A stretch of 20,703 bases of DNA from positions 1 through 20,703 of the forward strand of contig CALNBT010000105.1 in the NCBI GenBank assembly GCA_937874345.1. Reading direction: 5' to 3'. This stretch comes from an uncultured Prevotella sp. (GTDB taxonomy: Bacteria > Bacteroidota > Bacteroidia > Bacteroidales > Bacteroidaceae). Positions 1 to 7,906 of this stretch are shown here, piece by piece; position 1 is the first letter of the stretch; each line of letters opens with the position of its first letter. Made by a program: the position numbers and the translations under genes. The notes beneath the pieces were generated by a model that did not search any database, had not been told where the DNA came from, and saw only the letters and a list, made by a program, of their open reading frames with translations.

Positions 1-185
1 CCTTTGCCCAAATATCTCTTTTTATCACCGTCACGAAGCTCCAAAGCCTCGTTTTCACCTGTTGAAGCACCAGATGGAACACTTGCACGTCCGATAACGC
101 CATTATCCAAAGTTACTTCAACTTCTACTGTAGGGTTGCCACGAGAATCGAGGATTTCTCTTGCATGAACTTTTTCAATTACCAT
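1..185 (-). CDS. eno: Enolase (phosphopyruvate hydratase), N-terminal part, cut by window edge
   Basis: Enolase converts 2-phosphoglycerate to phosphoenolpyruvate in glycolysis, in the cytosol. Only the first 61 codons are visible. They read through the typical N-terminal signature: VIEKVHAREILDSRGNPTVE, then a segment with GRASVPSGASTGENEALELR. The SRGNPTVE block and the catalytic-loop motif SGASTGE are diagnostic of the family. The start is the ATG at 183-185, since the protein begins exactly where enolases begin. The rest, including the metal-binding aspartates and the catalytic lysine, lies outside the window. The gene has its own Bacteroidetes-type promoter at 295-325, giving a leader of roughly 100 nt. 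Confidence 0.97.
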   Translation of the reverse strand, partial: MVIEKVHAREILDSRGNPTVEVEVTLDNGVIGRASVPSGASTGENEALELRDGDKKRYLGK

Positions 186-294
186 AATTATTGTTTATTA
201 TTGAATGAATAAAATTAAATTTCAATTTTTAAACAAAGACTAAGCGACCAAACAGAATTGAAACTCCCAAAAGACCACCCGTCTTATTCATATG

Positions 295-325
295 CAAAGA
301 TAGCCATAAATCGCCAAATAACAAA
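295..325 (-). promoter_or_regulatory. Promoter of eno (Bacteroidetes type)
   Basis: Read on the minus strand, the -7 box is TATCTTTG (302 to 295), a full match to TAnnTTTG. The -33 box is TTTG (325 to 322). The 19-bp spacing between them is the usual one for the Bacteroidetes primary sigma factor. Transcription would start around 288-291, about 100 nt before the eno ATG. Confidence 0.75.
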
Positions 326-396
326 GTTTCAATTTATTATTAAATTATGATTTTATATAAATTAATACACTTCTTATCAATATTTTGTTTGCAAAG

Positions 397-480
397 ATGG
401 GTCAACTTATTTACAATGCATTTATAGCAGCAAAAGATACGCTAAGAAAAGCGGTTTCAAAACTTCAAGAAGGCAAATGA
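397..480 (+). CDS. Candidate small protein, 27 residues, unknown function
   Basis: I do not recognise this gene. The frame runs from ATG (397-399) to TGA (478-480). It encodes MGQLIYNAFIAAK followed by DTLRKAVSKLQEGK. The composition looks like protein rather than noise: a hydrophobic first half (LIYNAFIAA) is followed by a charged amphipathic helix-like half rich in Lys, Arg, Leu and Val, with no rare or odd residues. A 7-bp inverted repeat (452-458 with 479-485) straddles the stop codon and is followed by a T-rich run (486-498), which could end a short transcript. No Shine-Dalgarno is visible, which is normal for Bacteroidetes. I could not fix a promoter with confidence: TATTTTG at 381-387 is only a near match to TAnnTTTG and has no -33 partner. 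It could be a membrane-associated peptide or a chance ORF. Confidence 0.4.
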   Translation: MGQLIYNAFIAAKDTLRKAVSKLQEGK

Positions 481-500
481 AACCGGTTATTTATTTTTGA
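452..500 (+). terminator. Weak hairpin with T-rich tail after the small ORF
   Basis: The arms cggtttc (452-458) and gaaaccg (479-485) are perfectly complementary across a 20-nt loop, followed by gttatttattttt. The 5' arm lies within the small ORF and the 3' arm begins in its TGA. The stem is short, so this is a tentative terminator for that ORF. Confidence 0.35.
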
Positions 501-594
501 TTGTACGATGATGTAAATTCATTTTTACCTATGAATATCCATCAAATGCCATTGACCTAGAATTCTAGATTGGAGAATCATAATTGAGAAAACG

Positions 595-637
595 AAAGGC
601 TTCTCTAGAAAAGTTACTATTTTCAAGAGAAGCCTTT
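595..637 (-). terminator. Rho-independent terminator of the PafA-like gene
   Basis: A 12-bp perfect stem (595-606 with 626-637) is extended, after one mismatch, by a 5-bp inner stem (608-612 with 620-624) around a 7-nt loop. Read on the minus strand it lies 14 nt after the stop codon at 651-653 and is followed by a T-rich run (cgttttctc). Confidence 0.75.
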
Positions 638-650
638 AGAACAAATACAT

Positions 651-2135
651 TTACTTTTGATCCGTTACCTGAACGATGGCGTCACCGATGCATGCATCTG
701 GCATTTGTACATGCAGCATTGAACAAACCGTTGGTGCAATATCGGTCATATGAGTCAAGGCGTTGGTTTTGCCTGGTTTCACTTTCCAACCCATGAAAAT
801 AAGAGGGATATGCGAATCGTAAGGATACCAAGAGCCATGCGTCGTACCGATAAACGTATCCTTTACACGCCCTTCTTGGAAATTTGGTTGTGCTATCATC
901 TGAATTTCGCCACTTCGTTGACTGTTATAGCCATTGGTAAGCTGGTCCTTCGCTTTTGCCGGAAGGTTGGATAAAGCAATATTTTCCATATCGATTACAT
1001 AAAGAAACTGTGGATCTTTTTTCAAGAATTCAATTGCTTTGGCTTTCACATCCTCAATGTTCAGCTTGGATTGTTCGATCGCTTCAAGATTTAGAAATAT
1101 ACTGAATCCGGAATTCCATTTAGCCAGATTGTCAACCCCGAATTTCTGCTGCAGATAATTGTTTAAATTTTTCCGAACCTGTTCACCATCATATCCACCG
1201 GCAGGAATTTTGTGGGCCTTCATTTCATTGGGATTGTTTGCAACACCATGATCCGCCGTAAGGAAGATAAGATAGTTTCCTCTCCCCACCTGTGAATCGA
1301 GTGTCTCCAAAAAGCCTGCTATCTGTTTGTCCAATGCCAGGTAAGCCTCCTTCATCTCGGGCCTACGTGTTCCGAAAGCATGCCCCAATGCGTCTGTAGA
1401 CGACACACTTACGCACAGCATGTCGGTATATCGTCCTCTTCCCATATTTTCGTTTTGCAGTGTAGCCTCAGCCATATCAAAAGTTACCTTGATGCCGTCG
1501 ACGCTACCCTTCATATCAAATCCGGGCTTAGAATGATGGTTAGTGTTAAACCGCTTAACCCATCCCGGTAACTCTTTCATATAAAAAGTACTGCTAACAA
1601 AGCATCCAGCCTTGGTGTCCCACCAGTAAGCTGCATCGGCAGCATGGCCTGCTGGTAAGATGGCCGCACGGTCTTTCAAAGCAACTCCGATGACTTTTGA
1701 CTGATTGTTAATGCCGAATTTCATCATGTCTCCAATGGTAGTGGCCAGCAAATTACGCGGCGACATCTGTCCTTCTTTGGTATCACTGCCAACACTTTGC
1801 ACCGTAGTGTCAGTACAACAATACACCATCTTGTTATTCAACCTGAAGTCATTGCCTGCAATACCATGAAAAGCAGGAACCGACCCCGTATAAATACTGG
1901 TATGACCGACGGCAGTAAACGTTGGCGTATAGTTCAACATCGTATTGTCGCAGCTGAAACCATCGTTGATGAGACGCTTCAAACCATTGTTACCATAATA
2001 CTCGTAAAAATAGTAAAGATAGTCCCATCTCATTTGGTCTACCACCAAGCCAACCACCAGTTTCGGCCTTTCTACTTGTGCATTCAGCGACAGAGCACAA
2101 AAAAACAACATCAAAGAAATCAATTTTTTTTTCAT
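651..2135 (-). CDS. Secreted PafA-like alkaline phosphatase (alkaline phosphatase superfamily)
   Basis: A 494-residue hydrolase predicted to release phosphate from monoesters in the periplasm. A signal peptide covers residues 1-19 (KKKLISLMLFFCALSLNA), with likely cleavage before Gln20. All metal ligands of the superfamily are in place: Asp33 (VVDQMRWDYL), Asp248 and His252 (TDALGHAFG), Asp295 and His296 (TADHG), and His433 (TTHGSW). The predicted nucleophile is Thr74 in TPTFTAVGHTSIYTG. Asn95 (GNDF), and Lys154 and Arg156 in the LKDRAAILPAGH segment, match the phosphate-contacting residues of Elizabethkingia PafA. These residues set phosphomonoesterase rather than phosphodiesterase specificity. 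The residue spacings (33 to 74, 248 to 295) also match PafA. The gene stands alone, with its own terminator at 595-637 and a probable -7 box at 2188-2195. I am confident of the family; the natural substrate is inferred only. Confidence 0.9.
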   Translation of the reverse strand: MKKKLISLMLFFCALSLNAQVERPKLVVGLVVDQMRWDYLYYFYEYYGNNGLKRLINDGFSCDNTMLNYTPTFTAVGHTSIYTGSVPAFHGIAGNDFRLNNKMVYCCTDTTVQSVGSDTKEGQMSPRNLLATTIGDMMKFGINNQSKVIGVALKDRAAILPAGHAADAAYWWDTKAGCFVSSTFYMKELPGWVKRFNTNHHSKPGFDMKGSVDGIKVTFDMAEATLQNENMGRGRYTDMLCVSVSSTDALGHAFGTRRPEMKEAYLALDKQIAGFLETLDSQVGRGNYLIFLTADHGVANNPNEMKAHKIPAGGYDGEQVRKNLNNYLQQKFGVDNLAKWNSGFSIFLNLEAIEQSKLNIEDVKAKAIEFLKKDPQFLYVIDMENIALSNLPAKAKDQLTNGYNSQRSGEIQMIAQPNFQEGRVKDTFIGTTHGSWYPYDSHIPLIFMGWKVKPGKTNALTHMTDIAPTVCSMLHVQMPDACIGDAIVQVTDQK

Positions 2136-2187
2136 ATCAATCAGGTTTTTAATAAATACATCTAAATGGAAGTCCTCTAAAGAAGGG

Positions 2188-2195
2188 CAAAAATA
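2188..2195 (-). promoter_or_regulatory. Probable -7 box of the PafA-like gene
   Basis: The minus strand reads TATTTTTG, matching TAnnTTTG, 52 nt upstream of the start codon. The nearest upstream TTTG (2225 to 2222) is 26 bp away. That is longer than usual, so the -33 element is uncertain. Confidence 0.45.
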
Positions 2196-2270
2196 ACGAA
2201 TGATCGGTTACTTTATTATTGCAAAATTAAAGAAAAATTACGGGATGCTTGGCTAATTTGTGCAACATTC

Positions 2271-2302
2271 TTGTTTCATTCTGCAATTTTTGATTATCTT
2301 TG
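2271..2302 (+). promoter_or_regulatory. Promoter of the WG-repeat-like gene
   Basis: TTG at 2271-2273 and TATCTTTG at 2295-2302 are separated by 21 bp, matching the Bacteroidetes -33/-7 pattern. Transcription would start near 2306-2309, about 75 nt before the ATG at 2384. Confidence 0.65.
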
Positions 2303-2383
2303 ACCACGACCGTGAAGCCGAAAGGCAAAGAGTGAATTTCATTTGCTAAGGTTCATCATGTGATAATTATAAAACATTCTACC

Positions 2384-3061
2384 ATGACCCAGATTACACC
2401 TGATAATTTTGAAGAACTGTACATTGACAGTATTGAACTTCAACGGATAGACAAGTTTGTCTGTGATGAGATGTCCCGTCAAATTCACCGTTACATCAAG
2501 GGGATGTCGGGCTCAAAAACGATGATGGAGAAATTTGAAGCGAACCTTTCAACGCTCACCATTAGTCAAAAAGAAGAGGCCATTGCGCGATACATCGATT
2601 TGAACCGCAAAGTATTGAGTGGACTCGACTGGAAGATTGTACTGACAAGAGCCATTGCCAACTATTGCGACACGTTTACCTATATGTTGAATTTGATCAA
2701 CGACAAGCGCAAAATGGTATTTTACCTGCAGCGCATCAAGTCAAAATATATTCAATATCACGAAGTCATCGAAGTAGATGGCAAGTTTGGCATCAAGGAT
2801 TACCAAGGAAAGATTTTGTTAAGTCCTGTCTATGACTTCGTGAGAACCTGCTATGTATATGTTGATGATTTGCTGATGATGCCCATCATTGTACAGAAAG
2901 ACGGCAAGATGGGCTTGGTATTGCCCGATGGCAACGACACCGTGGTAGCCGATTTTATCTATAGCGACATTTCCTTGAGAGATGAATACCCCTATTTTGA
3001 GGCAACCAAAGGTAGAGAAGAAGGCTTCATCGACAACCAAGGAAACTTTATTCCACGGTAG
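2384..3061 (+). CDS. WG-repeat-like protein of unknown function
   Basis: A 225-residue cytosolic-looking protein with no signal peptide. The first 120 residues look helical and charged. The C-terminal third contains WG/beta-strand-repeat-like units: VDGKFGIKDYQGKILLSPVY (131-150), a second unit around QKDGKMGLVLPDG (171-183), and a third, EEGFIDNQGNFIPR (212-225), that stops abruptly. WG-type repeats are common in Bacteroidetes proteins of unassigned role, so I give no function. I chose the ATG at 2384 over an in-frame GTG at 2360. MTQITPDNFEEL begins naturally there, and the eight residues from the GTG look like leader. It has its own promoter (2271-2302) and shares a bidirectional terminator with the convergent GH76 gene. 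The last repeat is short, so the family may normally be longer. Confidence 0.75.
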   Translation: MTQITPDNFEELYIDSIELQRIDKFVCDEMSRQIHRYIKGMSGSKTMMEKFEANLSTLTISQKEEAIARYIDLNRKVLSGLDWKIVLTRAIANYCDTFTYMLNLINDKRKMVFYLQRIKSKYIQYHEVIEVDGKFGIKDYQGKILLSPVYDFVRTCYVYVDDLLMMPIIVQKDGKMGLVLPDGNDTVVADFIYSDISLRDEYPYFEATKGREEGFIDNQGNFIPR

Positions 3062-3373
3062 CTACTTGTCCTACAGGTGATACCTTCACATTTAGCGGCA
3101 AGGTCGGTCCACGGATATTGAATGATGAACAGAACCGGTGTCGCGACAAAGGTATCGAGATTGGCACACAAACTCATTGAGATTGCGATGCAATCTGCAT
3201 GACATTGATAGTCGATATCATTGATATTGTAAACCGATGATACCCTATCAACGAATTCGGGCATTGTATCTATCGCACAAAAAATGAAAGGCAAAGAAAT
3301 GAACAGATATCAAATTCATTTCTTTGCCTTTTGATTTTTGATGTTCGGAGTATCTTATTGGACCCCTAGAGCC
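3062..3373. other. Intergenic region between convergent genes
   Basis: The stretch 3062-3286 has no frame I can support. A minus-strand ORF of 100 codons exists, but about two thirds of it lies here and the rest runs antisense through the WG gene. Its composition (many Cys, Ile and Asp without pattern) looks accidental. The only clear element is the terminator at 3287-3331. Confidence 0.5.
3287..3331. terminator. Bidirectional terminator between the WG-like gene and the GH76 gene
   Basis: A 17-bp perfect stem (3287-3303 with 3315-3331) closes an 11-nt loop. T-rich runs lie on both sides: ttgatttttg after it on the plus strand and cattttttgtg on the minus strand. This suits termination of both converging genes. 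It is 42 nt from the GH76 stop. Confidence 0.85.
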
Positions 3374-6300
3374 TTACTTTACAATCTTGATGGTCTTGCT
3401 CCGACTGTCGCAATTTACCTTTACGAGATACAAACCGCGCTTGAGTTCGGCGAAAGAGAGCTGTGAAGTACCCTTTTGAGCCGATTGGCGTTTCACAAGT
3501 TGTCCTTGGGAATCAAACACCTGAACAAGTCCATTGGCCGGCAGCACGATGTTCAATAGGTCTACTACAGGGTTGGGATATGCCTTGATATCGAAGTCCT
3601 CCAGCTGAATATCCTTCACATCAGTAGCAATAGCGTCCGAGTAGAACAACTGCCACTCACTAAGCTGGCCTAAATCGCTGCCATGATTGGTCTCAATCTG
3701 CAAACGATATTGTGTAAAGCTTTCTGAATTGTTGAAGCTATAGTATTGGGTCGTCATGCGGTCGTAGAACGATTGATTCGTTCTCTCATCCAACACTTTC
3801 CAAGTATAGCCATCATTCGACCCTAACAGTTTCCAGTCTTGCGGGTCGCGCGCTGCATCGTCATTGGCCGTTGTGATGCTGTACAGGTTGCACTTGATGG
3901 CTGTTGGCGCCTGATAGTTCAACCAGCATGAGCCATAGAAGCTGAAACAATACTTGGTTGCTTCAGACTTATCAAAGGCCATATCGGCAACTTCTGCACT
4001 GATCTTACCAGGAATCAATGCCGTTTTGTAGCCATTTGACACCGTCAGGTCTTGAGGGGCTACAGCGAGTCCATGAAGTTCAAATTCGCCTAAGACAACT
4101 TCTGTTGACGAACTGTTTGAAAGTTGTTTCACCAACAACCTATAGTAAGTATACTTCGAAGAGTTTGTGATGCTGTAAGTACGCACTGTACCCTTGGCAA
4201 TGGCTGTATAGACACTTCCCTGATGCAGCAACGTCCAGGTGGTTCCGTCATTGGATCCTTGAAGAGCCCACACCCGTGGATTCTTTGCATCATCGTATCC
4301 TATGCAGATAGAATAGCCTTTGACAGTAGCAGGAATGGGCGTTTGATATTGAACCCATGCCTCGCCATTGAAAGGAAGGGTTGAGACCGTTGCCGCATCG
4401 TTGTCAATCAGTGGGTCTAAGGCAGCACCCTCTGCTCCGTTTGACGCAGTAATCTGCCCACCATTCTTTGTGATGTCGTTATAAAATATTCGATCAGCCT
4501 GCAGAGACCCAAATAATTGTAACTCAGAAAATGCGGTATTGGCTCCGCCATGATTACCGTTGACCTGGAGTCTGAAGTACGAATACGCAGCCTGGGTATT
4601 GACTTGATAGAACTGAGTACTACGGTCAAAACGAAAATCCTCATTCGTTCTACTGTCCACAATGGTCCAATTGGTGCCGTCAACCGATCCCAAGAGTTTC
4701 CAACTGGATGGATTCTCGGCTGCATTGGCATTCATTCCGGTCAAACTGTACGATGAAAGCACATAACGGCCCTTAGCTTGATAATTAACAGTCATCACTG
4801 TACCAACCTGTGTCATGGCCGTAGTCGTCTCGTTCTTGTCAATCAACGCAGTATATTCCGGCTGTGTAGTACCACCGTCTGCCGTGATATCTTGTGCAAA
4901 CAGATTGGTACCAAACAACTGCCATTCGCCCAAACATAACTTATTTGCACCATTGGTACCACTTACTACCAAGCGGAAATATTGATAAGCAGTAGAGGTC
5001 TGCACCGCAAAATCCTTGCTCAGACAACGTGAATTGAACATTTGTCCTTCTTGGATATCAAGCGTTGTCCAAACAGAACGGTCGTTTGACCCTTGCAATA
5101 TCCATTTTTGAGGGTCGGCGGTAGCATCATCCCATCCGCTGCCGATGGTGTATCCTTTGAGCATAACGGGAGACAGAGCATTGTATTCGAATACAGCCTG
5201 ACTGTTGAAGTTCGCCACCGTAGACATCGTTGTCAAGCGGTTGTCAGTCAGATTAGCAATATCCGACACCGTTTGCCCGGCTGTCATTTGTCCGCCATTG
5301 TCTGTAATATCGCCGGAAAGGGCCAGTTGGTCCGATCCAAAGCGCATACCGGCCAAGCTAAAACTGTTAACTGCGAAGGAATTTGTTTTGTTTATAAACT
5401 TCAAATAGATGTGGTGCAAGCCGTCGGTTGGTGCTATTGACGTTGTAACGGTCTTCCATCCTGCAGTATTCGGAATGCTTGCCACGCCAATTGTTGGTCC
5501 ATTAATACTGTCAAGGTGAACTTCTATGGCACACTGATAACCCGACGATCCCAATTCTGAGACATCAAATGAAACCGAAGTTGCCGGACGAGTGCCAAAG
5601 TCAACCCAATTATATCCAACGGTATATCCATGACGAATATTAGAAATCTCATAGTTGTTTAAACCGGATGTACTATTGGTCAAATAAACTCCCATCAGAT
5701 AATTAAACTCTTCAGCCCGAATAGGTTCGTAAGCAGGTTTGACAATCCGACCGGCATCCAAAGGCGCATTGAACATAGCCGACACTGCCGTTGAGCATCC
5801 AAAGGGTTGCTTGTTGAACGTTTTATCGCCAAAAGTAAAATCTTCATTGGATTTTGTCAACCAAGCTGAACTGATAATATTTTTGGAATTCATGTTCGAG
5901 AAAGCACGCATGGCATTCTTTTGCATCCAAGATACATACGAAGGCTTATTCATGTCAATAATGTATTTGCGTACATAACGCATCAAGATGCCCTTGAATC
6001 CGCACAAGTCACCATCAACAACCTGACAAACACTGATGATACCATTCGCATCGCACAAATTTTTGACCGAAAAATCAATGAGACGATCAGCATCTTGCTT
6101 GTACATTTCGTCTCCATAATGCTTGTAAAGCATAACGGCAGCCCCCAGCATTGTTCCTTGGTTGTAGGTTGACGACCAATAATTGTATGATGAAGGCTGA
6201 TTGGTAGAAGCATCCCAAGTAAAGGAATCATACACTTTTCCGGTAGCAGCATTGAACAAATACCTTCGTTGATTGGCATAAAGTTTTCGGGCTTTATCAA

Positions 6301-7330
6301 AATACGACTCATCTCCCGTTATCATCGCAATGTAACAAGCGGCCACTTCGGCGGGCCCGTTGATACAAGCGTTTGTTCCATTAACATTGCCTGATTGCTC
6401 TGCCCAACGCAACATGCCCCATTGGTTAAGTGCGCGATTGTAAATGGCGTCAAAATTGCGTTTTGCCAAATTAGAATAGGTGGTGATACCGGTCAACTTA
6501 GCTGCTCGAGCTGATGCGATGATCATCCACATTACGTCATCATTGAAGTCTTGACCAAACCATTTGTAAGAAGAATTGTACACTAGCTTGAGCCAATCGT
6601 CACCGACATTCAGACGGAAATAATTAAAGGCCTTCGTAAAAATGTCCAGATATTCTTTCTTACCCGATGTCTCGTAAGCGTCAAGCATGGTTTCAAGCAT
6701 TTCGGCATCGCCCCATCCGCCGCCATCTCCAAATGAATAATTAACATCATGGGGACGCAGGAACTGTGCTGTCCAACCATTCATCACCTGTTCACGTACA
6801 GAGGTCGTCAATTGTGTGATGGGATCTACTTCAACGAACTTCCAAAGTTGTTGTGTGCTACTGCCATCTGCTTGTGTCGTACTGAGCCCAATGTTTGAAC
6901 CGTCTGTACTGCCAAGCACCGTAAGACAATACGAACTCGTAGCATTGGTTTGTATCAGCTGATATTGGTCTGTCAATCCAGGAACAGCACCTACCACCCA
7001 TTTAGCTGAGGAAAGCGTACCCAAAGTAGTTTGATTCACGAGACTAGAACTTGTAACAATGCCCTTTCGCGTTAGGTATAGCCCTGAATAAACATTTTGA
7101 AAGGTAAACGAGCCATCATCATTCAAGATGGCTGTCCATTGTTGGGAAGGGACATTGGTATCTGTCCACAATACAACATCAGCAGCATTGTCCTGAGACG
7201 AATTCTTTACAAAAAAAGACTTACCTGATGAAGCAACAGATTCGATTCGATAGGTTTTTCCACCAACGATTTGGGCCTGCAGCTGTTGTATCAAGCAACA
7301 TAAGATGACGATCACTAAGTTTTTTTTCAT
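3374..7330 (-). CDS. Secreted multidomain GH76 alpha-1,6-mannanase-like protein with T9SS sorting domain
   Basis: A 1318-residue surface or secreted protein. Residues 1-19 form a signal peptide (cleavage before Gln20). Residues 21-167 resemble a ricin-type beta-trefoil lectin (KTYRIES, QQWTAILNDDGSFTFQN, QLWKFVEV). Residues 175-530 match the GH76 alpha/alpha barrel. Its paired catalytic aspartates are Asp264 and Asp265 in DFNDDVMW, preceded by GDGGGWGDAEM (201-211). GH76 enzymes cut alpha-1,6-mannan backbones, as in yeast mannan. Residues 538-662 look like a CBM6-type beta-sandwich. Four tandem F5/8-type C (discoidin, CBM32-like) units follow at about 674-808, 814-942, 951-1088 and 1094-1231. 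Residues 1247-1318 are a type A T9SS sorting domain (KAYPNPVVDLLNI ... GLYLVKV ... KTIKIVK), so the protein should be exported by type IX secretion and anchored or released. A -7 box is at 7376-7383. No SusC/SusD pair is next to it, which is unusual for a glycan-utilisation enzyme. The substrate is inferred from the family. Confidence 0.88.
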   Translation of the reverse strand: MKKNLVIVILCCLIQQLQAQIVGGKTYRIESVASSGKSFFVKNSSQDNAADVVLWTDTNVPSQQWTAILNDDGSFTFQNVYSGLYLTRKGIVTSSSLVNQTTLGTLSSAKWVVGAVPGLTDQYQLIQTNATSSYCLTVLGSTDGSNIGLSTTQADGSSTQQLWKFVEVDPITQLTTSVREQVMNGWTAQFLRPHDVNYSFGDGGGWGDAEMLETMLDAYETSGKKEYLDIFTKAFNYFRLNVGDDWLKLVYNSSYKWFGQDFNDDVMWMIIASARAAKLTGITTYSNLAKRNFDAIYNRALNQWGMLRWAEQSGNVNGTNACINGPAEVAACYIAMITGDESYFDKARKLYANQRRYLFNAATGKVYDSFTWDASTNQPSSYNYWSSTYNQGTMLGAAVMLYKHYGDEMYKQDADRLIDFSVKNLCDANGIISVCQVVDGDLCGFKGILMRYVRKYIIDMNKPSYVSWMQKNAMRAFSNMNSKNIISSAWLTKSNEDFTFGDKTFNKQPFGCSTAVSAMFNAPLDAGRIVKPAYEPIRAEEFNYLMGVYLTNSTSGLNNYEISNIRHGYTVGYNWVDFGTRPATSVSFDVSELGSSGYQCAIEVHLDSINGPTIGVASIPNTAGWKTVTTSIAPTDGLHHIYLKFINKTNSFAVNSFSLAGMRFGSDQLALSGDITDNGGQMTAGQTVSDIANLTDNRLTTMSTVANFNSQAVFEYNALSPVMLKGYTIGSGWDDATADPQKWILQGSNDRSVWTTLDIQEGQMFNSRCLSKDFAVQTSTAYQYFRLVVSGTNGANKLCLGEWQLFGTNLFAQDITADGGTTQPEYTALIDKNETTTAMTQVGTVMTVNYQAKGRYVLSSYSLTGMNANAAENPSSWKLLGSVDGTNWTIVDSRTNEDFRFDRSTQFYQVNTQAAYSYFRLQVNGNHGGANTAFSELQLFGSLQADRIFYNDITKNGGQITASNGAEGAALDPLIDNDAATVSTLPFNGEAWVQYQTPIPATVKGYSICIGYDDAKNPRVWALQGSNDGTTWTLLHQGSVYTAIAKGTVRTYSITNSSKYTYYRLLVKQLSNSSSTEVVLGEFELHGLAVAPQDLTVSNGYKTALIPGKISAEVADMAFDKSEATKYCFSFYGSCWLNYQAPTAIKCNLYSITTANDDAARDPQDWKLLGSNDGYTWKVLDERTNQSFYDRMTTQYYSFNNSESFTQYRLQIETNHGSDLGQLSEWQLFYSDAIATDVKDIQLEDFDIKAYPNPVVDLLNIVLPANGLVQVFDSQGQLVKRQSAQKGTSQLSFAELKRGLYLVKVNCDSRSKTIKIVK

Positions 7331-7375
7331 TTTGACAGTAAGATTGATCAGTTAAGTGTAACATCGTAGACTCTG

Positions 7376-7383
7376 CAAACTTA
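7376..7383 (-). promoter_or_regulatory. Probable -7 box of the GH76 gene
   Basis: The minus strand reads TAAGTTTG, a full TAnnTTTG match, 45 nt upstream of the start codon. No TTTG or TTG is seen at the right distance, so the -33 region is weak, which could mean activator dependence. Confidence 0.45.
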
Positions 7384-7551
7384 CATAAAATTACGGAAAT
7401 TAAGGTAAGTTGAATGAAAAGAATATAATATTATTTTTCAACAGAATGAGTATTGTGTCGCTTCAAAATACAAAATAAATAGAACATCCAATCCTTTTTC
7501 CTTTTTTTATATCCGAATTCACCTTCTTGATAATACCATCTTTCAACCTAA

Positions 7552-7848
7552 GATGGCATCGATGGATCAAGAAAGTGGAAAGGTATTTATGATAAAAGAA
7601 CAGTCAAAAAGATGGACACCATCCTTTTTGCCGTGGGGGAGGAGTATTTACGTAAGCAATTGTAAAACAACGATTTGCAAAAAGGAATAGAGATGTTTAA
7701 CAATTGTATGCCAATTGATTAGCAAAATTCAACAAATTGTGGAACAAACCTAATGACTTTAACACGCGATTTGACCGGCATTGACTTTCGAAAACAAATA
7801 GACGGTACGATGTTCAAATCAAACAACATTGCTAATTATGCCGTTTGA
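7552..7848 (+). pseudogene. Possible gene relic with two in-frame stops
   Basis: One plus-strand frame reads protein-like text interrupted by TAA (7663-7665) and TAG, and ends at TGA (7846-7848). Before the first stop it includes GIYDKRTVKKM and then DTILFAVGEEYLRKQL. After the second stop it includes LTRDLTGIDFRKQIDG and TMFKSNNIANYAV. Composition and codon use resemble the neighbouring genes more than random AT-rich DNA, but a frame with two stops in about 98 codons could arise by chance. I recognise no family. Confidence 0.25.
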
Positions 7849-7906
7849 AGCTGGCAAGACAGATGAGGTTCATTATCAAAGAAGTATCAATTTATCTCTT
7901 TAAAAG

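Larger units (their letters stand above)
186..650. other. Intergenic region between eno and the PafA-like gene
   Basis: This 465-bp AT-rich stretch has no long ORF. From left to right it holds the eno leader and promoter (295-325, minus), a candidate 27-codon plus-strand gene (397-480), a small hairpin with a T-rich tail (452-500), and the terminator of the PafA-like gene (595-637). I see nothing definable in 501-594. Confidence 0.6.
7331..7906. other. Long intergenic region between waaA and the GH76 gene
   Basis: This 576-bp AT-rich stretch carries the GH76 -7 box (7376-7383). It also has a two-step inverted repeat: 7524-7531 with 7566-7573 outside, and 7536-7542 with 7550-7556 inside. A degenerate plus-strand frame follows (7552-7848). 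I see no clear terminator for waaA, whose stop is at 7907, and no RNA gene I can name. Confidence 0.5.

Noticed and set aside
584..796. 70-codon plus-strand ORF over the terminator and the 3' end of the PafA-like gene
   Set aside because: It crosses a terminator hairpin and is antisense to a well-supported enzyme gene; its composition is Arg/Phe-rich and unlike a protein family.
2992..3294. 100-codon minus-strand ORF between the WG-like gene and the GH76 gene
   Set aside because: It runs antisense into the WG-like gene, overlaps the terminator region at its start, and has no domain-like pattern. It is treated as accidental.
7524..7573. Two-step inverted repeat as a riboswitch or terminator
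   Set aside because: It has an internal loop, no T-run on either side, and no match to a riboswitch core I know. It is about 190 nt from the GH76 start, so no function is assigned.
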